The notes: a model not told the origin generated them from the sequence alone. 64,000 nucleotides of DNA from Neolewinella agarilytica (GCF_900110645.1 NZ_FOFB01000015.1:62001-126000); one strand, 5' to 3'. Positions 8,495 to 17,410 are shown, numbered from the stretch's first letter. A program made the numbers and translations.

Positions 8495-8633
8495 TGTCTG
8501 ATGATCTTGTTGACTGGTAGGCTACCGCGTGTGGGAGACGGGGGAGGCGAATGTTATACCCCCCAACATTGCCGCCTGTCAAACCTACAAAGTGCGGTAG
8601 TCTACCAGACAACGAGACTACAAGACTACTCCG
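8495..8633. mobile_element. Geneless miniature of the inverted-array element (locus C)
   Basis: Two arms with 20 of 23 bases matching (TCTTGTTGACTGGTAGGCTACCG at about 8505-8527 and the reverse complement of 8599-8621) enclose about 70 bases. The inner core on the + strand (GGCTACCGCGTGTGGGAGAC, 8519-8538) resembles the S23 cassette right core in 15 of 20 positions. The inner core on the minus strand (CTACCGCACTTTGTAGG, from 8600 down) resembles the left core of the 18.3-kb locus. The right array runs through the last codons (VVL) and TAG stop of the M20 gene, exactly as the S23 cassette does at hemH. There is no ORF inside. Confidence 0.55.
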
Positions 8634-9676
8634 TACGCTTCCCGCAATAAAGCCACGTACATTTTCCTGGCGGCTTCGATCTCTTCCACAAAGATGAACT
8701 CATCAGCTGTATGGCTACGGGCGCTGTCTCCGGGGCCAAGTTTGAGCGTCGGGAACGGCATCAGGGCCTGATCGGAGAGCGTTGGTGATCCATAAGCAGA
8801 TGCGCCTGGGCGTACTTTTAGTCCGGCTTTCACAAGAGGGTGCGTTTTTTCTATTCCGCTTGATTGCAGCCTGAGGCTACGCGGCTTCAGCTCCGAGTGC
8901 TGACAGGCTGCCTGCAACTCTGCCACTGCCTCTTCATTGCGGTAGGCTTCGTTGACGCGCAGGTCGATCAAAAAGGTCGCCCGATCGGGCACTACGTTGT
9001 GCTGGGTTCCGGAATTAAGCACGGTAACGTTGGCAGAAGTTGGCCCCAACAAATCACTTGGCCGGCTAAACGAGTGGCGTCGAATCGCTGCAATATCATC
9101 AAGAGCCAGGTATAGCGCGTTGACGCCTTCCTTGCGGGCGGCATGCCCGCTGACTCCTTTAGCCTCTCCGTCAATAACAACCAGGCCGCGTTCCGCAATG
9201 GCCAGGTCCAGTAAGGTGGGTTCCCCTACAATGCCGGCATCGATGGCTCCCAAAAGCGGTAGTAGAGCGGCAATGCCGTTGGGGCCACTAATTTCTTCTT
9301 CTGCGGTCGCAGCCAGTAGTAAGTTACAGTTCAGGTTGTCCTCATTCTCCAGCTCAACAAAAGTGGAGATCAGCGAGACAAGCGCGCCGCCAGCATCATT
9401 ACTCCCTAATCCAAAAAGCTTACCGTCTTCAATATCTGGTCGGTGAGGATCCCGGGTATAGCCGGCAGCAGCTTTTACCGTATCGTGGTGGCTGTTAAGC
9501 AAAATGACCGGCCGGCCCTCCTGCCAGTTACGGGAGCGGAGCCAGACATTATTCAGGTGACGGTTCGGACGCAGTCCTTGTTCTTTAAGAAAAGCCTCAA
9601 TGAGGTCAGCCGTCCCCTCCTCCTGTCTGGAAAGCGAAGGAGTGGCAATTAGCGATTGGAGAAGCTCCAGATACAT
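8618..9676 (-). CDS. M20 peptidase: N-acyl-ornithine (acetyl-/succinylornithine) deacetylase-like
   Basis: This 352-aa zinc hydrolase has the M20 metal and catalytic residues in order: SHHDTV (His64, Asp66 region), GSNDAGGALVS (Asp94) and the TAEEEISGPNG segment (Glu126-128), then a dimerisation domain and a final SHTADEF motif with the last metal ligand. The overall form matches the ArgE-type deacetylase used by Bacteroidota in arginine synthesis, where acetyl- or succinylornithine is split to ornithine. No other arg genes are adjacent, so the exact substrate is inferred. Its C-terminal VVL and stop lie in an inverted octamer array. Confidence 0.82.
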   Translation of the reverse strand: MYLELLQSLIATPSLSRQEEGTADLIEAFLKEQGLRPNRHLNNVWLRSRNWQEGRPVILLNSHHDTVKAAAGYTRDPHRPDIEDGKLFGLGSNDAGGALVSLISTFVELENEDNLNCNLLLAATAEEEISGPNGIAALLPLLGAIDAGIVGEPTLLDLAIAERGLVVIDGEAKGVSGHAARKEGVNALYLALDDIAAIRRHSFSRPSDLLGPTSANVTVLNSGTQHNVVPDRATFLIDLRVNEAYRNEEAVAELQAACQHSELKPRSLRLQSSGIEKTHPLVKAGLKVRPGASAYGSPTLSDQALMPFPTLKLGPGDSARSHTADEFIFVEEIEAARKMYVALLREAYGVVL

Positions 9677-9697
9677 AGTAGAGATGGGTTCAGTGGA

Positions 9698-10186
9698 TTA
9701 CCCTTTGGTTTGCGCTTGCAGAATAGCCATCAGTTCTTCTTGTTTGCCATCGTGCGTGATCAGGTAAATCGGCAGAAAAATCTGGCTGCCACCCTTAACT
9801 TTCAGAACAAGGTCCCGGACATTGGGCCGTTCTATTCCGGTAATATCTTCCAGTAATAGTTCCTGCTCTCCTTCCTTCTGGTCCAGTTTCCAGACAAGGT
9901 GCTTATCGCTGACACGCACGTACCGATCCAAATCGCCCCGGCTGGCATGATCTGCCCGGTAACCGGCGTAAGCCATCAATAATCCTCCCAGTAAATAAAT
10001 CACACCTAAGCCAAGGTGCCACCAGCTATGTTCTTCGTCACTGGCGTGCCAATCGGTAAAAAACAAGAAAAACTGTTGCCCCGCTGCCAGTAGCAGCAGA
10101 AAGGCTCCAGCAAAGAGGACGAAGTGAAACCAGCGGTCTTTATTGTCCGCATGGTGTTCAGAATGGTAAGTGTAACGGAGTTTCAT
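9698..10186 (-). CDS. Unknown membrane protein with two TM helices and a C-terminal PH-like domain
   Basis: The 162-aa product has a short polar N-terminus, two hydrophobic segments (about residues 22-45 and 58-78) and a C-terminal half with alternating strands (DKHLVWKLDQKEGEQELLLEDITGIE, followed by VRDLVLKVKGGSQIFLPIYLI), which resembles small bacterial PH-like membrane proteins. No catalytic motif is visible. It lies 21 bases upstream of the M20 gene on the same strand, so the two are probably co-transcribed. I do not recognise a named family with certainty. Confidence 0.6.
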   Translation of the reverse strand: MKLRYTYHSEHHADNKDRWFHFVLFAGAFLLLLAAGQQFFLFFTDWHASDEEHSWWHLGLGVIYLLGGLLMAYAGYRADHASRGDLDRYVRVSDKHLVWKLDQKEGEQELLLEDITGIERPNVRDLVLKVKGGSQIFLPIYLITHDGKQEELMAILQAQTKG

Positions 10187-10303
10187 CGGGGCTAAGGTAG
10201 TGGATACTTACGTCATGTCTGCAAGACAGCACTTAAGGACAATGATCAGATTTCCGCTAAGACTGCTGCCATTCATCCAAAATTAGCCGCCGTTCATAGA
10301 TAA

Positions 10304-10336
10304 AATTTCTCCTACCCCTTTCGCGTGGTAGCTTTG
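10304..10336 (+). promoter_or_regulatory. Candidate Bacteroidota promoter for the tolC-macA-like pair
   Basis: A TAnnTTTG-type -7 box (TAGCTTTG, 10329-10336) lies 22 bases before the TolC start codon, with a weak TTTC about 20 bases upstream in place of TTTG. The match to the -7 consensus is full; the -33 match is partial. Confidence 0.45.
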
Positions 10337-10358
10337 CCGACCATAGAATCCATGCTAC

Positions 10359-11801
10359 ATGCGGAACACTACTTTATTTACCTTACTCTTCTTGTTTTCT
10401 TTTGGCCTCTCGGCTCAGTCTGCCAATGGCAACTGGACCCTGGAGCGCGCCGTAGAGTATGCGCTGACCAATAACCTGCAGGTTAAGCGGTTGAATAATT
10501 TTGAGGAAATTGCCCGTATCCAGCGGCAACAAGCCCAAAATGGTCGGCTCCCAACCCTCAGTGGTTCCACCAACGTTGGTGCTCAGTTAGGTCGGACGAT
10601 TGACCCGACGACCAACACTTTTGATCAGCAAACCATCGGTTTTCAGGGCTACAACCTAAATGTGGGGGTAACGCTTTACAATGGTGGTCAAATCAAAAAC
10701 GGTCTCCGGCAGGCAGAATTAGATCTTGCCGCAGCGGAGGTTGACACAAAAGTCACGGCCAACAATATTGGCCTCCAGGTTGCCAATAGCTACCTGACCA
10801 TCGTACTGCTCAAAGAGCAACTCACCAATTCCCGTGCCCAACTACAACTGACGAATGATCAGCTGAAAAACACCGACGCTCTCATCAAAGCCGGAGCTTT
10901 ACCCGCCGCCCAGCGCTTTGACCTGGTGGCGCAGCAGGCCGCGAATCAACGAGCCATCATTGATCTCGAGAATCAGCTAAATAATGCCAACCTCGCCCTC
11001 AAGATTTTATTGGAGTTGGATTTCGACCAGGAATTTAACGTTACTACTCCTGAGTTAAACCCGACGGAAGCCCAGCTTTTCGAGAATTACGACGTGAACG
11101 AAGTCTACCTCTCGGCCCGGGGCATACAGCCAACGGTAATGGCAGCAGAGCTGAGGAAGGAATCCTCAGAAGTAGGCATTGAACTGGCGGAAGCCGGATT
11201 ACGCCCAACGGTAAGCCTCTTCGGTAGCCTGAGCACCAACTATTCCACCGCTGCCAAAGAATTTGACCGGAGCAACGAAATGGAAATTACCATCCCCGTC
11301 CCGAACCTTTTACTGGACAACATGCCCGGCAGAATTTCAACCATCACAACAGTGGGAGGAACCCTCAACGACATCGGCTATTTCGACCAGTTAAACCGCA
11401 ACTTCGGCCAGTCTGTTGGCATGAGCCTCAATGTCCCCATTTATAGCCAGGGCCGCAACAAGCTGAATATCCAACGGGCGCAAGTACAGAAGCTAAACGC
11501 TCAACTCGACATTGAGCAGGCAGAGAACAATCTCCGTAATGATGTAGAACTCGCGCTGGCTAACCTACGCGGGGCTCAGGAAAGTTACCGCGCGGCTAAA
11601 ATCAGTCAGGACGCTGCCCAGGCAGCCTATGACAACGTCCAGCGCAGCTTCAAAGCAGGAGCGGCTAACAGCCTGGATCTCGTTACGGCCACGAACCGGC
11701 TCGATCAGGCGAAAACAGAATTCACCCGCAGCAAATACCAGCTTATTTTCAACCGGCAGGTTATTCGCTTCTATCTGGGTCAGGGGTTCACCCTGGAGTA
11801 A
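10359..11801 (+). CDS. TolC-family outer-membrane efflux protein
   Basis: The 480-aa protein starts with a signal peptide (MRNTTLFTLLFLFSFGLSAQS) and has the two OEP repeats of TolC: long coiled-coil helices (LTNSRAQLQLTNDQLKNTDAL and AQVQKLNAQLDIEQAENNLRND) separated by beta-barrel strands. It forms the trimeric outer-membrane channel of a tripartite export system. A membrane-fusion protein follows 70 bases downstream. In Bacteroidota such pairs usually precede a MacB-type ABC permease, but here the set ends after the adaptor. Confidence 0.9.
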   Translation: MRNTTLFTLLFLFSFGLSAQSANGNWTLERAVEYALTNNLQVKRLNNFEEIARIQRQQAQNGRLPTLSGSTNVGAQLGRTIDPTTNTFDQQTIGFQGYNLNVGVTLYNGGQIKNGLRQAELDLAAAEVDTKVTANNIGLQVANSYLTIVLLKEQLTNSRAQLQLTNDQLKNTDALIKAGALPAAQRFDLVAQQAANQRAIIDLENQLNNANLALKILLELDFDQEFNVTTPELNPTEAQLFENYDVNEVYLSARGIQPTVMAAELRKESSEVGIELAEAGLRPTVSLFGSLSTNYSTAAKEFDRSNEMEITIPVPNLLLDNMPGRISTITTVGGTLNDIGYFDQLNRNFGQSVGMSLNVPIYSQGRNKLNIQRAQVQKLNAQLDIEQAENNLRNDVELALANLRGAQESYRAAKISQDAAQAAYDNVQRSFKAGAANSLDLVTATNRLDQAKTEFTRSKYQLIFNRQVIRFYLGQGFTLE

Positions 11802-11871
11802 AACCAGACACACCATTAACGGACTTCGGTCTGCTTTTTGAACAGTATCACACACTAACAGTCTAATCAAC

Positions 11872-13218
11872 ATGGCTCGCAAAATTATTATCGGCATCGT
11901 TCTTCTCATTGTCCTGGGTACCATCGTAACGATGGTGCTGAACAGCAATAAAGAAACGGGCACCCGGGTCTTCACCTCTGAAGCCAAAGAAAGGACCATT
12001 CAGGAAATTGTCTCCGCCAGCGGCAAGATATTCCCCCAAACGGAAGTCAAGATCAGTTCTGATGTCTCCGGCGAGGTAGTGGAGCTTTACGTCGAAGAAG
12101 GAGACAGCGTAAAAGCCGGTCAACTATTGGCTAAAATCGACGCAGACGCCTACCAAAGCCAGGTGGCCCGCGCCGCAGCCAACGTCAACAGCAGCAAAGC
12201 ACAGCTGGCCAATGCCCGCGCCCAGATCAATAGTCTGGAAGCTCAGAAAACCCAGATCGAGGCTCAATTGGCTAATGCACGGGAAATTTACAATCGTAAT
12301 AAAGCACTCGCCGCTGATGGCGTAGTTAGCCAGGCAGACCTCGAAGCCAGCTCTGCTTCCCTCCGTGGCCTGGAAGCTAATCTTAAGGCTGCAGACAGTA
12401 ACATCCAGGGAGCCAAAGAAAGTGCCCGGGCTGCTCAGTACGGCGTAGAATCTTCTGAGGCGACCCTTTCTGAGTTCCGGACGAGCCTCCGGCGAACGAC
12501 CATCTACGCCCCCATGAGCGGTGTCGTGTCTTTGCTCAACGTAGAACAAGGCGAACGCGTAGTGGGTACCATCCAGATGGCGGGTACGGAACTCATGCGT
12601 ATTGCTAACCTCAACGCCATGGAAGTGCGCGTAGAAGTGAGCGAAAACGACGTTCCTTCCGTAAAAATCGGCCAGACGGCTGAAGTTGAAGTAGACGCCT
12701 ACCTTAACCGCAAGTTCAAGGGCAATGTAACCCAGATTGCAAACTCCAGCACGACGGCTGGCCTGGCGGACAACGTCCTCAACAGTGATCAGGTCACGAA
12801 CTTTGAAGTTCGCATCAGCATCGACCCCGCCAGTTATGCCGACCTCGTAAAAGGCGGCAACCTTTACCCCTTCCGCCCGGGCATGTCTGCGGGCGTAGAC
12901 ATTCTCACCAGCAACTCCGGAGGAGTAATCAGTATCCCCATCGAGGCCGTCACTACCCGCGAAAAAGAACAGGATGATGATGCCGTTGGCATTGACGAAC
13001 TGGAAGAAGTGGTCTTCGTCGTTCGGGCTGACACCGTCGACAAAGTCGTCGTTACTACCGGATTACAGGATGCTTCCGTCATTGAGGTCAAGAGTGGCCT
13101 TGAAGCCGGAGACGCCGTTGTTGCCGGCCCCTACACTGCCGTTAGCCGTAACCTGAAGGAAGGAGAAAAGGTAATCGTGAAGGAGAAGGATAAGTTTTAT
13201 GATGATGACAACAACTAG
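11872..13218 (+). CDS. Periplasmic adaptor (HlyD/MacA-like membrane fusion protein)
   Basis: The 448-aa protein has one N-terminal membrane anchor (IIIGIVLLIVLGTIVTMVL), a lipoyl half-motif (GEVVELYVEEGDSVKAGQLLAKID), a coiled coil of about 100 residues rich in A, Q and N, the second lipoyl half (TIYAPMSGVVSLLNVEQGERVVG) and beta-barrel and membrane-proximal domains. This is the MacA/RND adaptor layout, bridging an inner-membrane pump and TolC. The partner pump is not encoded in this window. The gene is followed at once by a long double hairpin. Confidence 0.9.
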   Translation: MARKIIIGIVLLIVLGTIVTMVLNSNKETGTRVFTSEAKERTIQEIVSASGKIFPQTEVKISSDVSGEVVELYVEEGDSVKAGQLLAKIDADAYQSQVARAAANVNSSKAQLANARAQINSLEAQKTQIEAQLANAREIYNRNKALAADGVVSQADLEASSASLRGLEANLKAADSNIQGAKESARAAQYGVESSEATLSEFRTSLRRTTIYAPMSGVVSLLNVEQGERVVGTIQMAGTELMRIANLNAMEVRVEVSENDVPSVKIGQTAEVEVDAYLNRKFKGNVTQIANSSTTAGLADNVLNSDQVTNFEVRISIDPASYADLVKGGNLYPFRPGMSAGVDILTSNSGGVISIPIEAVTTREKEQDDDAVGIDELEEVVFVVRADTVDKVVVTTGLQDASVIEVKSGLEAGDAVVAGPYTAVSRNLKEGEKVIVKEKDKFYDDDNN

Positions 13219-13223
13219 GTTTG

Positions 13224-13288
13224 GTTTGTACCGCCGACTTCAGTCGGCGAATTACTCTATTCCGCCGACTGAAGTCGGCGGTACAAAC
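13224..13288. terminator. Long hairpin (26-bp perfect arms) between convergent genes
   Basis: Arms 13224-13249 and 13263-13288 are perfect reverse complements with a 13-base loop. Each arm also contains its own palindrome GCCGACTTCAGTCGGC, so two small hairpins or one large one can form. It lies between the adaptor stop (13218) and the DUF4292 stop (13290), consistent with bidirectional termination, but no long T-run follows on either side, so a REP-like repeat is an alternative. Confidence 0.6.
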
Positions 13289-13289
13289 C

Positions 13290-14048
13290 CTACCGCCGCT
13301 GAAAAGGCATCGCCAATGGCCCGCTAAATGACAAGCGGGTAAACTCCAGATCCAGCGTCGCCTTGCCCGTTTCTTCTGTGTCAATCACGACGGTACGCTG
13401 GTGGGCAAAATCATTATCTCCCTGCCCTTCGATCCGGCGAAAATCGGCGTTATTGATGACCAGTTTACGATCCTGGGCCAGTTCGGTCAGGTCCATTCCT
13501 AATAGCTTGTAGCCACGGGCGTCTACGGTGTGCTTTGTGGCAAAACGCTTATCGCGGCCATTCAGAATAAAGTTCTCTCCAACGGTTTCCAGCTCCAGGT
13601 CGCGGCTAAAGAAAACGGCGTTGCCCATCACCATTTCCTGCAGGAGATCAAAGCGGGCGGGGATCTTGTATTTACGCTCGATGTAGCTGAGCGGCTCAGC
13701 GGTATAGTCTCCGTTCAGGCGGTTGATCACAAAGAAGGAATCGGGGCGAATGAGGGCTCTTGCCCCTTCGAAACCAAATTTTTTCACGCTCATCCAGATG
13801 GCCTTATCCTGCTCTACGCGGATGGTAGCCGTGCCACCAATGTTCATCTTGGGGCTCTTGACGTCAACCTTAGCGCGACCCTCAAAATATTGGGAAGCGA
13901 AGCGACTGTCTTCCAGCTCCTTCATCACCTGGCTGGCCTTGCTGGTGGCGGAGAGTCCGTCCCGGCCATCACGCCCGTCAAGGGCCTTTTTAGTACAGCT
14001 GGCAGCAAAAAAAAGAGTAAAAGCGGCTAGAGATAGGAGTAAACGCAT
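13290..14048 (-). CDS. DUF4292-family lipoprotein
   Basis: The 252-aa product has a lipoprotein signal (FTLFFAASC, lipid cysteine at about residue 18), then a GTATIRVEQDKAIWMSVKKFGFEGARALI segment that is typical of DUF4292 proteins of Bacteroidota, which resemble LolA/LolB-like half-barrels. DGRDGRDG follows the anchor as a short linker. The gene lies downstream of a TPR protein on the same strand, 109 bases apart; this TPR-DUF4292 order is common in the phylum. The precise function is not known; a role in outer-membrane lipid or lipoprotein handling is inference. Confidence 0.75.
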   Translation of the reverse strand: MRLLLSLAAFTLFFAASCTKKALDGRDGRDGLSATSKASQVMKELEDSRFASQYFEGRAKVDVKSPKMNIGGTATIRVEQDKAIWMSVKKFGFEGARALIRPDSFFVINRLNGDYTAEPLSYIERKYKIPARFDLLQEMVMGNAVFFSRDLELETVGENFILNGRDKRFATKHTVDARGYKLLGMDLTELAQDRKLVINNADFRRIEGQGDNDFAHQRTVVIDTEETGKATLDLEFTRLSFSGPLAMPFQRR

Positions 14049-14101
14049 GGAAGTTTGTTTTGATCAATGCGGGTAGCCGGCCTTCCATTGATTCGGAAAG
14101 A

Positions 14102-14125
14102 GGCGGCGCGGACGCAGGTGCAAAG
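14102..14125 (+). repeat. Dispersed CGCAGGTGC motif
   Basis: GGCGGCGCGGACGCAGGTGCAAAG lies between the DUF4292 start (14048) and the TPR gene stop (14157). Confidence 0.6.
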
Positions 14126-14156
14126 TACTGGATTAAAAAGCAATGGAGATCCGGGT

Positions 14157-15710
14157 CTAACTCCGCACCTTCGATATTTTCGCGGAGAGCTTCGCCGACT
14201 TACTACCCGCTGACTTAGCGCGGGCGTAGGTTTTGGCAGCGGCGGCCTTGTCTCCGCCAGCGGCCTGGGCATCGCCCAGGAGTTCCAGGAAGAGGGCATT
14301 CGTATTACCGGGCCGGTCGTAAGCCAGCAATGCGGCAGCTTTATCAGCGTTTGCCCACAGGAAGCCCAGCGGGCCGGCAGCTCCGCCCGGCAGTTTAGCC
14401 AGGTCCAGCCCCGCTGAAGTGTTCCCTTCCGCAAAGCCGGCGAAGGCCTCCGCTAATACCTCCATGGCTGCGGCAGCCTCCGGCTGCCCGCTCACCATCA
14501 GGCTCGCCTGGCTAAGTAAAGAATTCGCTTCGTCAAAATCAGCCCGCAGCGCTTCCCCGATGGCGTAATGCACGTATACGGCCGGGCGGTTGGGGTATAC
14601 ATCCAGTGCGTCCTCCGCATATTTGCGCAGTTCACTGATCTGATTATCCAGGTACAGCGTGGCCAGCAGCTGTTCCCAGACGGGGTATACGGTATCGTCT
14701 AACTCAATGGTCGCGATGTAGGCTTCGGCGGCTTTGTCCAGCTGCCCCGTATGGAAATACAGGTCTCCCTCGATGGCGGCGGCCTTTGCCTCGTCCGGGT
14801 GTACCCGGCGGAGTTCAGCCGCCAGGCGCATGGCTCGTTGTCCCAGCATTGCATCCTGCGTGCTCGCCACCTGCTGCACCAGGGGAAGCAACTTACCGAC
14901 CTTCAGGTCGATGTCTACGTCCGCCCGGCCCAGCAAGGCCAGCAGTTTATCGTCGTCCGCTGCAGCAGCGGGCTTATTGCCCACCTCTTGCATGGCCAGT
15001 TGAGCGCGCACGTCAGCGGGTTGAATGCTCAGAATTTCCTGATAGGTCTTTCTTGCCTTTCCGGCATCGCCCTGGCTTTGGTAATAGCCCGCCAGCAAAT
15101 GACGGTGCGCCAGGTTGTCGGGCTGGGCAGCCACCAGTGCCGTCAGCTCTTTCTCCGCCCGCTTTTGATCGCCCTGCCCAAGATAGAGCGCGTGCTTCCG
15201 CCGGGCCAGTTCGGCGTTTACCCCGATTCGGTCTTCCAGTTGGTTGTAGCTGGCGATGGCTCCTCTAATATCCTGTGCCCGCACCAGAAAGGCTGCGCGC
15301 TCCAGGTAAAAATCTTCCCGTGCCGGGTTTTTCTTAATCAGACCCGCAAAAAGCGCCGCGCCTTCCCGGTGCTGACCACTGGCTTGATACAACTCCGCCA
15401 GAAAAGCCGCGTAGACCTCGTTGGGGCGAGTAGCATAAGCCTTACGCAGGTGATTAATGGCATCGTTGGTATTTCCCTCTCCGTATTGCAATCGACCGAG
15501 CTCAAACTGGATAGCATCGTTATCCGGCTCCATCTCCGCCAATTCTTTGAACAGGCCGATCGCTTCGGTGGTCTTGCCCAGCAGCGCTTCCCGTTTGGCT
15601 TCAATGAAGCTACCTTCATTTTTTAGCCCGGCGGGAGTCTGGCTTTTGGTCATTTGAGCCAATAGCAGGCTCGAAAAAAGGGTAAAACAGAGTAGTAGTA
15701 CGTTACGCAT
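14157..15710 (-). CDS. Tetratricopeptide-repeat protein, secreted
   Basis: From the ATG at 15710 the product starts with a signal peptide (MRNVLLLCFTLFSSLLLAQ) and runs for 517 aa of TPR-like helical pairs (for example EPDNDAIQFELGRLQYGEG, ADVRAQLAMQEVG, YPNRPAVYVHYAIGEALRA). A start 13 codons further upstream is possible but puts MRYLLVFINPRSP ahead of the signal. It should sit in the periplasm as a scaffold or assembly factor. It is the upstream neighbour of the DUF4292 lipoprotein on the same strand, suggesting a shared envelope role. No enzymatic motif is visible. Confidence 0.82.
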   Translation of the reverse strand: MRNVLLLCFTLFSSLLLAQMTKSQTPAGLKNEGSFIEAKREALLGKTTEAIGLFKELAEMEPDNDAIQFELGRLQYGEGNTNDAINHLRKAYATRPNEVYAAFLAELYQASGQHREGAALFAGLIKKNPAREDFYLERAAFLVRAQDIRGAIASYNQLEDRIGVNAELARRKHALYLGQGDQKRAEKELTALVAAQPDNLAHRHLLAGYYQSQGDAGKARKTYQEILSIQPADVRAQLAMQEVGNKPAAAADDDKLLALLGRADVDIDLKVGKLLPLVQQVASTQDAMLGQRAMRLAAELRRVHPDEAKAAAIEGDLYFHTGQLDKAAEAYIATIELDDTVYPVWEQLLATLYLDNQISELRKYAEDALDVYPNRPAVYVHYAIGEALRADFDEANSLLSQASLMVSGQPEAAAAMEVLAEAFAGFAEGNTSAGLDLAKLPGGAAGPLGFLWANADKAAALLAYDRPGNTNALFLELLGDAQAAGGDKAAAAKTYARAKSAGSKSAKLSAKISKVRS

Positions 15711-15799
15711 CGGCGAACGGGGATTGATGAACACCAATAGATAACGCACAGCTTCGCCCGTCGTTGCGTTGACGGGGGGATAATCCTTCGCCTTGTGAT

Positions 15800-15930
15800 T
15801 TTGATAACGTCTCAGCCGGAGGGCTGAAAGTCAAAATAGTCAGATAAGACAGGCAGAAAGTCGGGTAGCCACAAACGGAGCGAGTCTGTCCCCGCGGCTG
15901 CTACTATCGGGCGGCTTGACTGTCTGACTC
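15800..15930. repeat. Inverted short-repeat array downstream of pyk (locus G)
   Basis: AGTC-rich 7/8-mers on the + strand (about 15827-15866) are mirrored on the minus strand by AGTCAGACAGTCAAG, which begins one codon after the pyk TAG stop. About 55 bases with a CCGCGGCTGC segment lie between. The layout (array directly after a stop, inverted partner, short centre) matches the elements at 8.5 and 18.3 kb, but the core motifs are only weakly similar, so membership is uncertain. Confidence 0.4.
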
Positions 15931-17364
15931 CTAATCCACGATTGTAATCTTCATCATGTTCGTCCGGCGGCGCTTTTCCAGTGGCATGGAGCCAGTATTA
16001 ACGGTCATATCTCCCGCCTGCACGTGTCCTTTATCCTTTAGAATCTGAGTTATATCTTCTACCGTTCTATCGGTGCTGGTGAAGTTATCGTAGTGATAGC
16101 AACGTACGCCCCAACAAAGGTTCAGGGTGTTGAGCATGTGTTGCAGGTCGCTGAAGATGTAGATCTTCGAGCTCGGGCGGAAGCTTGACAGTTTGAAGGC
16201 GGTATATCCCGTACGCGTCATACCCACGATGCCGCGGGCACCAACGTTTTGGGCTGCCCAGGCGGCAGCGGAACAAACAACGTCACTGACGAAGGTTCCA
16301 CTTTTAGCGTTTGACTTAGGGCGCTTCATCCCGATTTCATAGATCTTTTCAGCTTCGTGGATGATGGCATTCATGGCCTTCACAACGAGTGCCGGGTGGC
16401 GGCCAACGGAGGTTTCGCCGGAGAGCATTACGGCGTCCGTTCCGTCTAGTACTGCGTTAGCAACGTCCGTTACCTCAGCCCGGGTGGGGCCGGGATTGGT
16501 GATCATGGAGTCCATCATCTGGGTCGCCACGATGACGGGCCGTGCGCGCTGGATGCAGCGCTTGATGATGTCTTTCTGGATGATGGGCAGCTGCTCCATG
16601 GGCACCTCGATGCCCAGGTCACCGCGGGCTACCATGATGGCGTTGGAGTGCTTGATGATCTTGTCCAGGTTTTCGATGGCCTCCGGCTTCTCGATTTTGG
16701 AAATGATCTTCGCCGGGTGGCCGGCAGCATCAATCAGTGCTTTGAGTTCTTTACAGTCTTTGGGATGGCGGACGAAGCTGAGGGCGATCCAGTTGACCGG
16801 CTGCGTCAGCATATAGGCCAGGTCTTCCCGATCCTTTTTGGTCAGGCTCGGCAGGCTGATTTTTGTGTTGGGCAGGTTGACACCTTTATTAGACTTGAGC
16901 AGACCACCGAAGAGGGTCTTGAGCTTAACGGTGTCCGTACCATTGGTTTCTACTACTTCGAAGACCAGGGTACCATCATCTACCAGGACGCGTTCACCGA
17001 CTGTTACATCCTTGGCAAATTCCGGGTAACTCATGTATACCCGCTCGGCGTTACCAATACATTCGGTGTTCGTGAAGGTAACAATCTGGCCTTCCTCAAC
17101 GGGCAGGCCCTCTCCTTCCATCTTACCGACGCGGAGTTTCGGCCCCTGGAGGTCCGCCAGGATACTTACGTGAGTATCCATTTCTTTATTCAGCTCCACA
17201 ATCCGTTGGATGATGGCGCCGTGTACTTCGTGGGTTCCGTGGCTGAAGTTCAGACGGAAGCAATCAACGCCAGCTTCAATCAAACCTTTAAGACCTTCGC
17301 GGGAGCTACAGGCAGGGCCGACGGTGGCAACGATCTTGGTATTCTGGTGGTCTGTTATATTCAT
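15931..17364 (-). CDS. pyk: Pyruvate kinase
   Basis: Pyruvate kinase transfers phosphate from phosphoenolpyruvate to ADP in the last step of glycolysis. From the ATG at 17364 the protein is 477 aa and begins NITDHQNTKIVATVGPACSS. It contains FRLNFSHGTHE, the catalytic-lysine segment KIISKIEKPEAIENLD, ARGDLGIEVP, and ATQMMDSMI..PTRAEVTDVANAVLDGTD with the AxMLSGETSVG helix. A shorter C-terminal domain is present. An upstream extension of 14 codons is open but would cover the -7 box, so the shorter start is preferred. Confidence 0.95.
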   Translation of the reverse strand: MNITDHQNTKIVATVGPACSSREGLKGLIEAGVDCFRLNFSHGTHEVHGAIIQRIVELNKEMDTHVSILADLQGPKLRVGKMEGEGLPVEEGQIVTFTNTECIGNAERVYMSYPEFAKDVTVGERVLVDDGTLVFEVVETNGTDTVKLKTLFGGLLKSNKGVNLPNTKISLPSLTKKDREDLAYMLTQPVNWIALSFVRHPKDCKELKALIDAAGHPAKIISKIEKPEAIENLDKIIKHSNAIMVARGDLGIEVPMEQLPIIQKDIIKRCIQRARPVIVATQMMDSMITNPGPTRAEVTDVANAVLDGTDAVMLSGETSVGRHPALVVKAMNAIIHEAEKIYEIGMKRPKSNAKSGTFVSDVVCSAAAWAAQNVGARGIVGMTRTGYTAFKLSSFRPSSKIYIFSDLQHMLNTLNLCWGVRCYHYDNFTSTDRTVEDITQILKDKGHVQAGDMTVNTGSMPLEKRRRTNMMKITIVD

Positions 17365-17402
17365 CTTCAGAGGGGGGATAGTGTAGAATTTACAATAATA
17401 CC

Positions 17403-17410
17403 GCAAATGT
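17403..17410 (-). promoter_or_regulatory. Candidate -7 box for pyk
   Basis: The minus strand reads TACATTTG, a full TAnnTTTG match, 39 bases upstream of the ATG at 17364. No clear TTTG -33 box is found at the expected distance. Confidence 0.4.
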
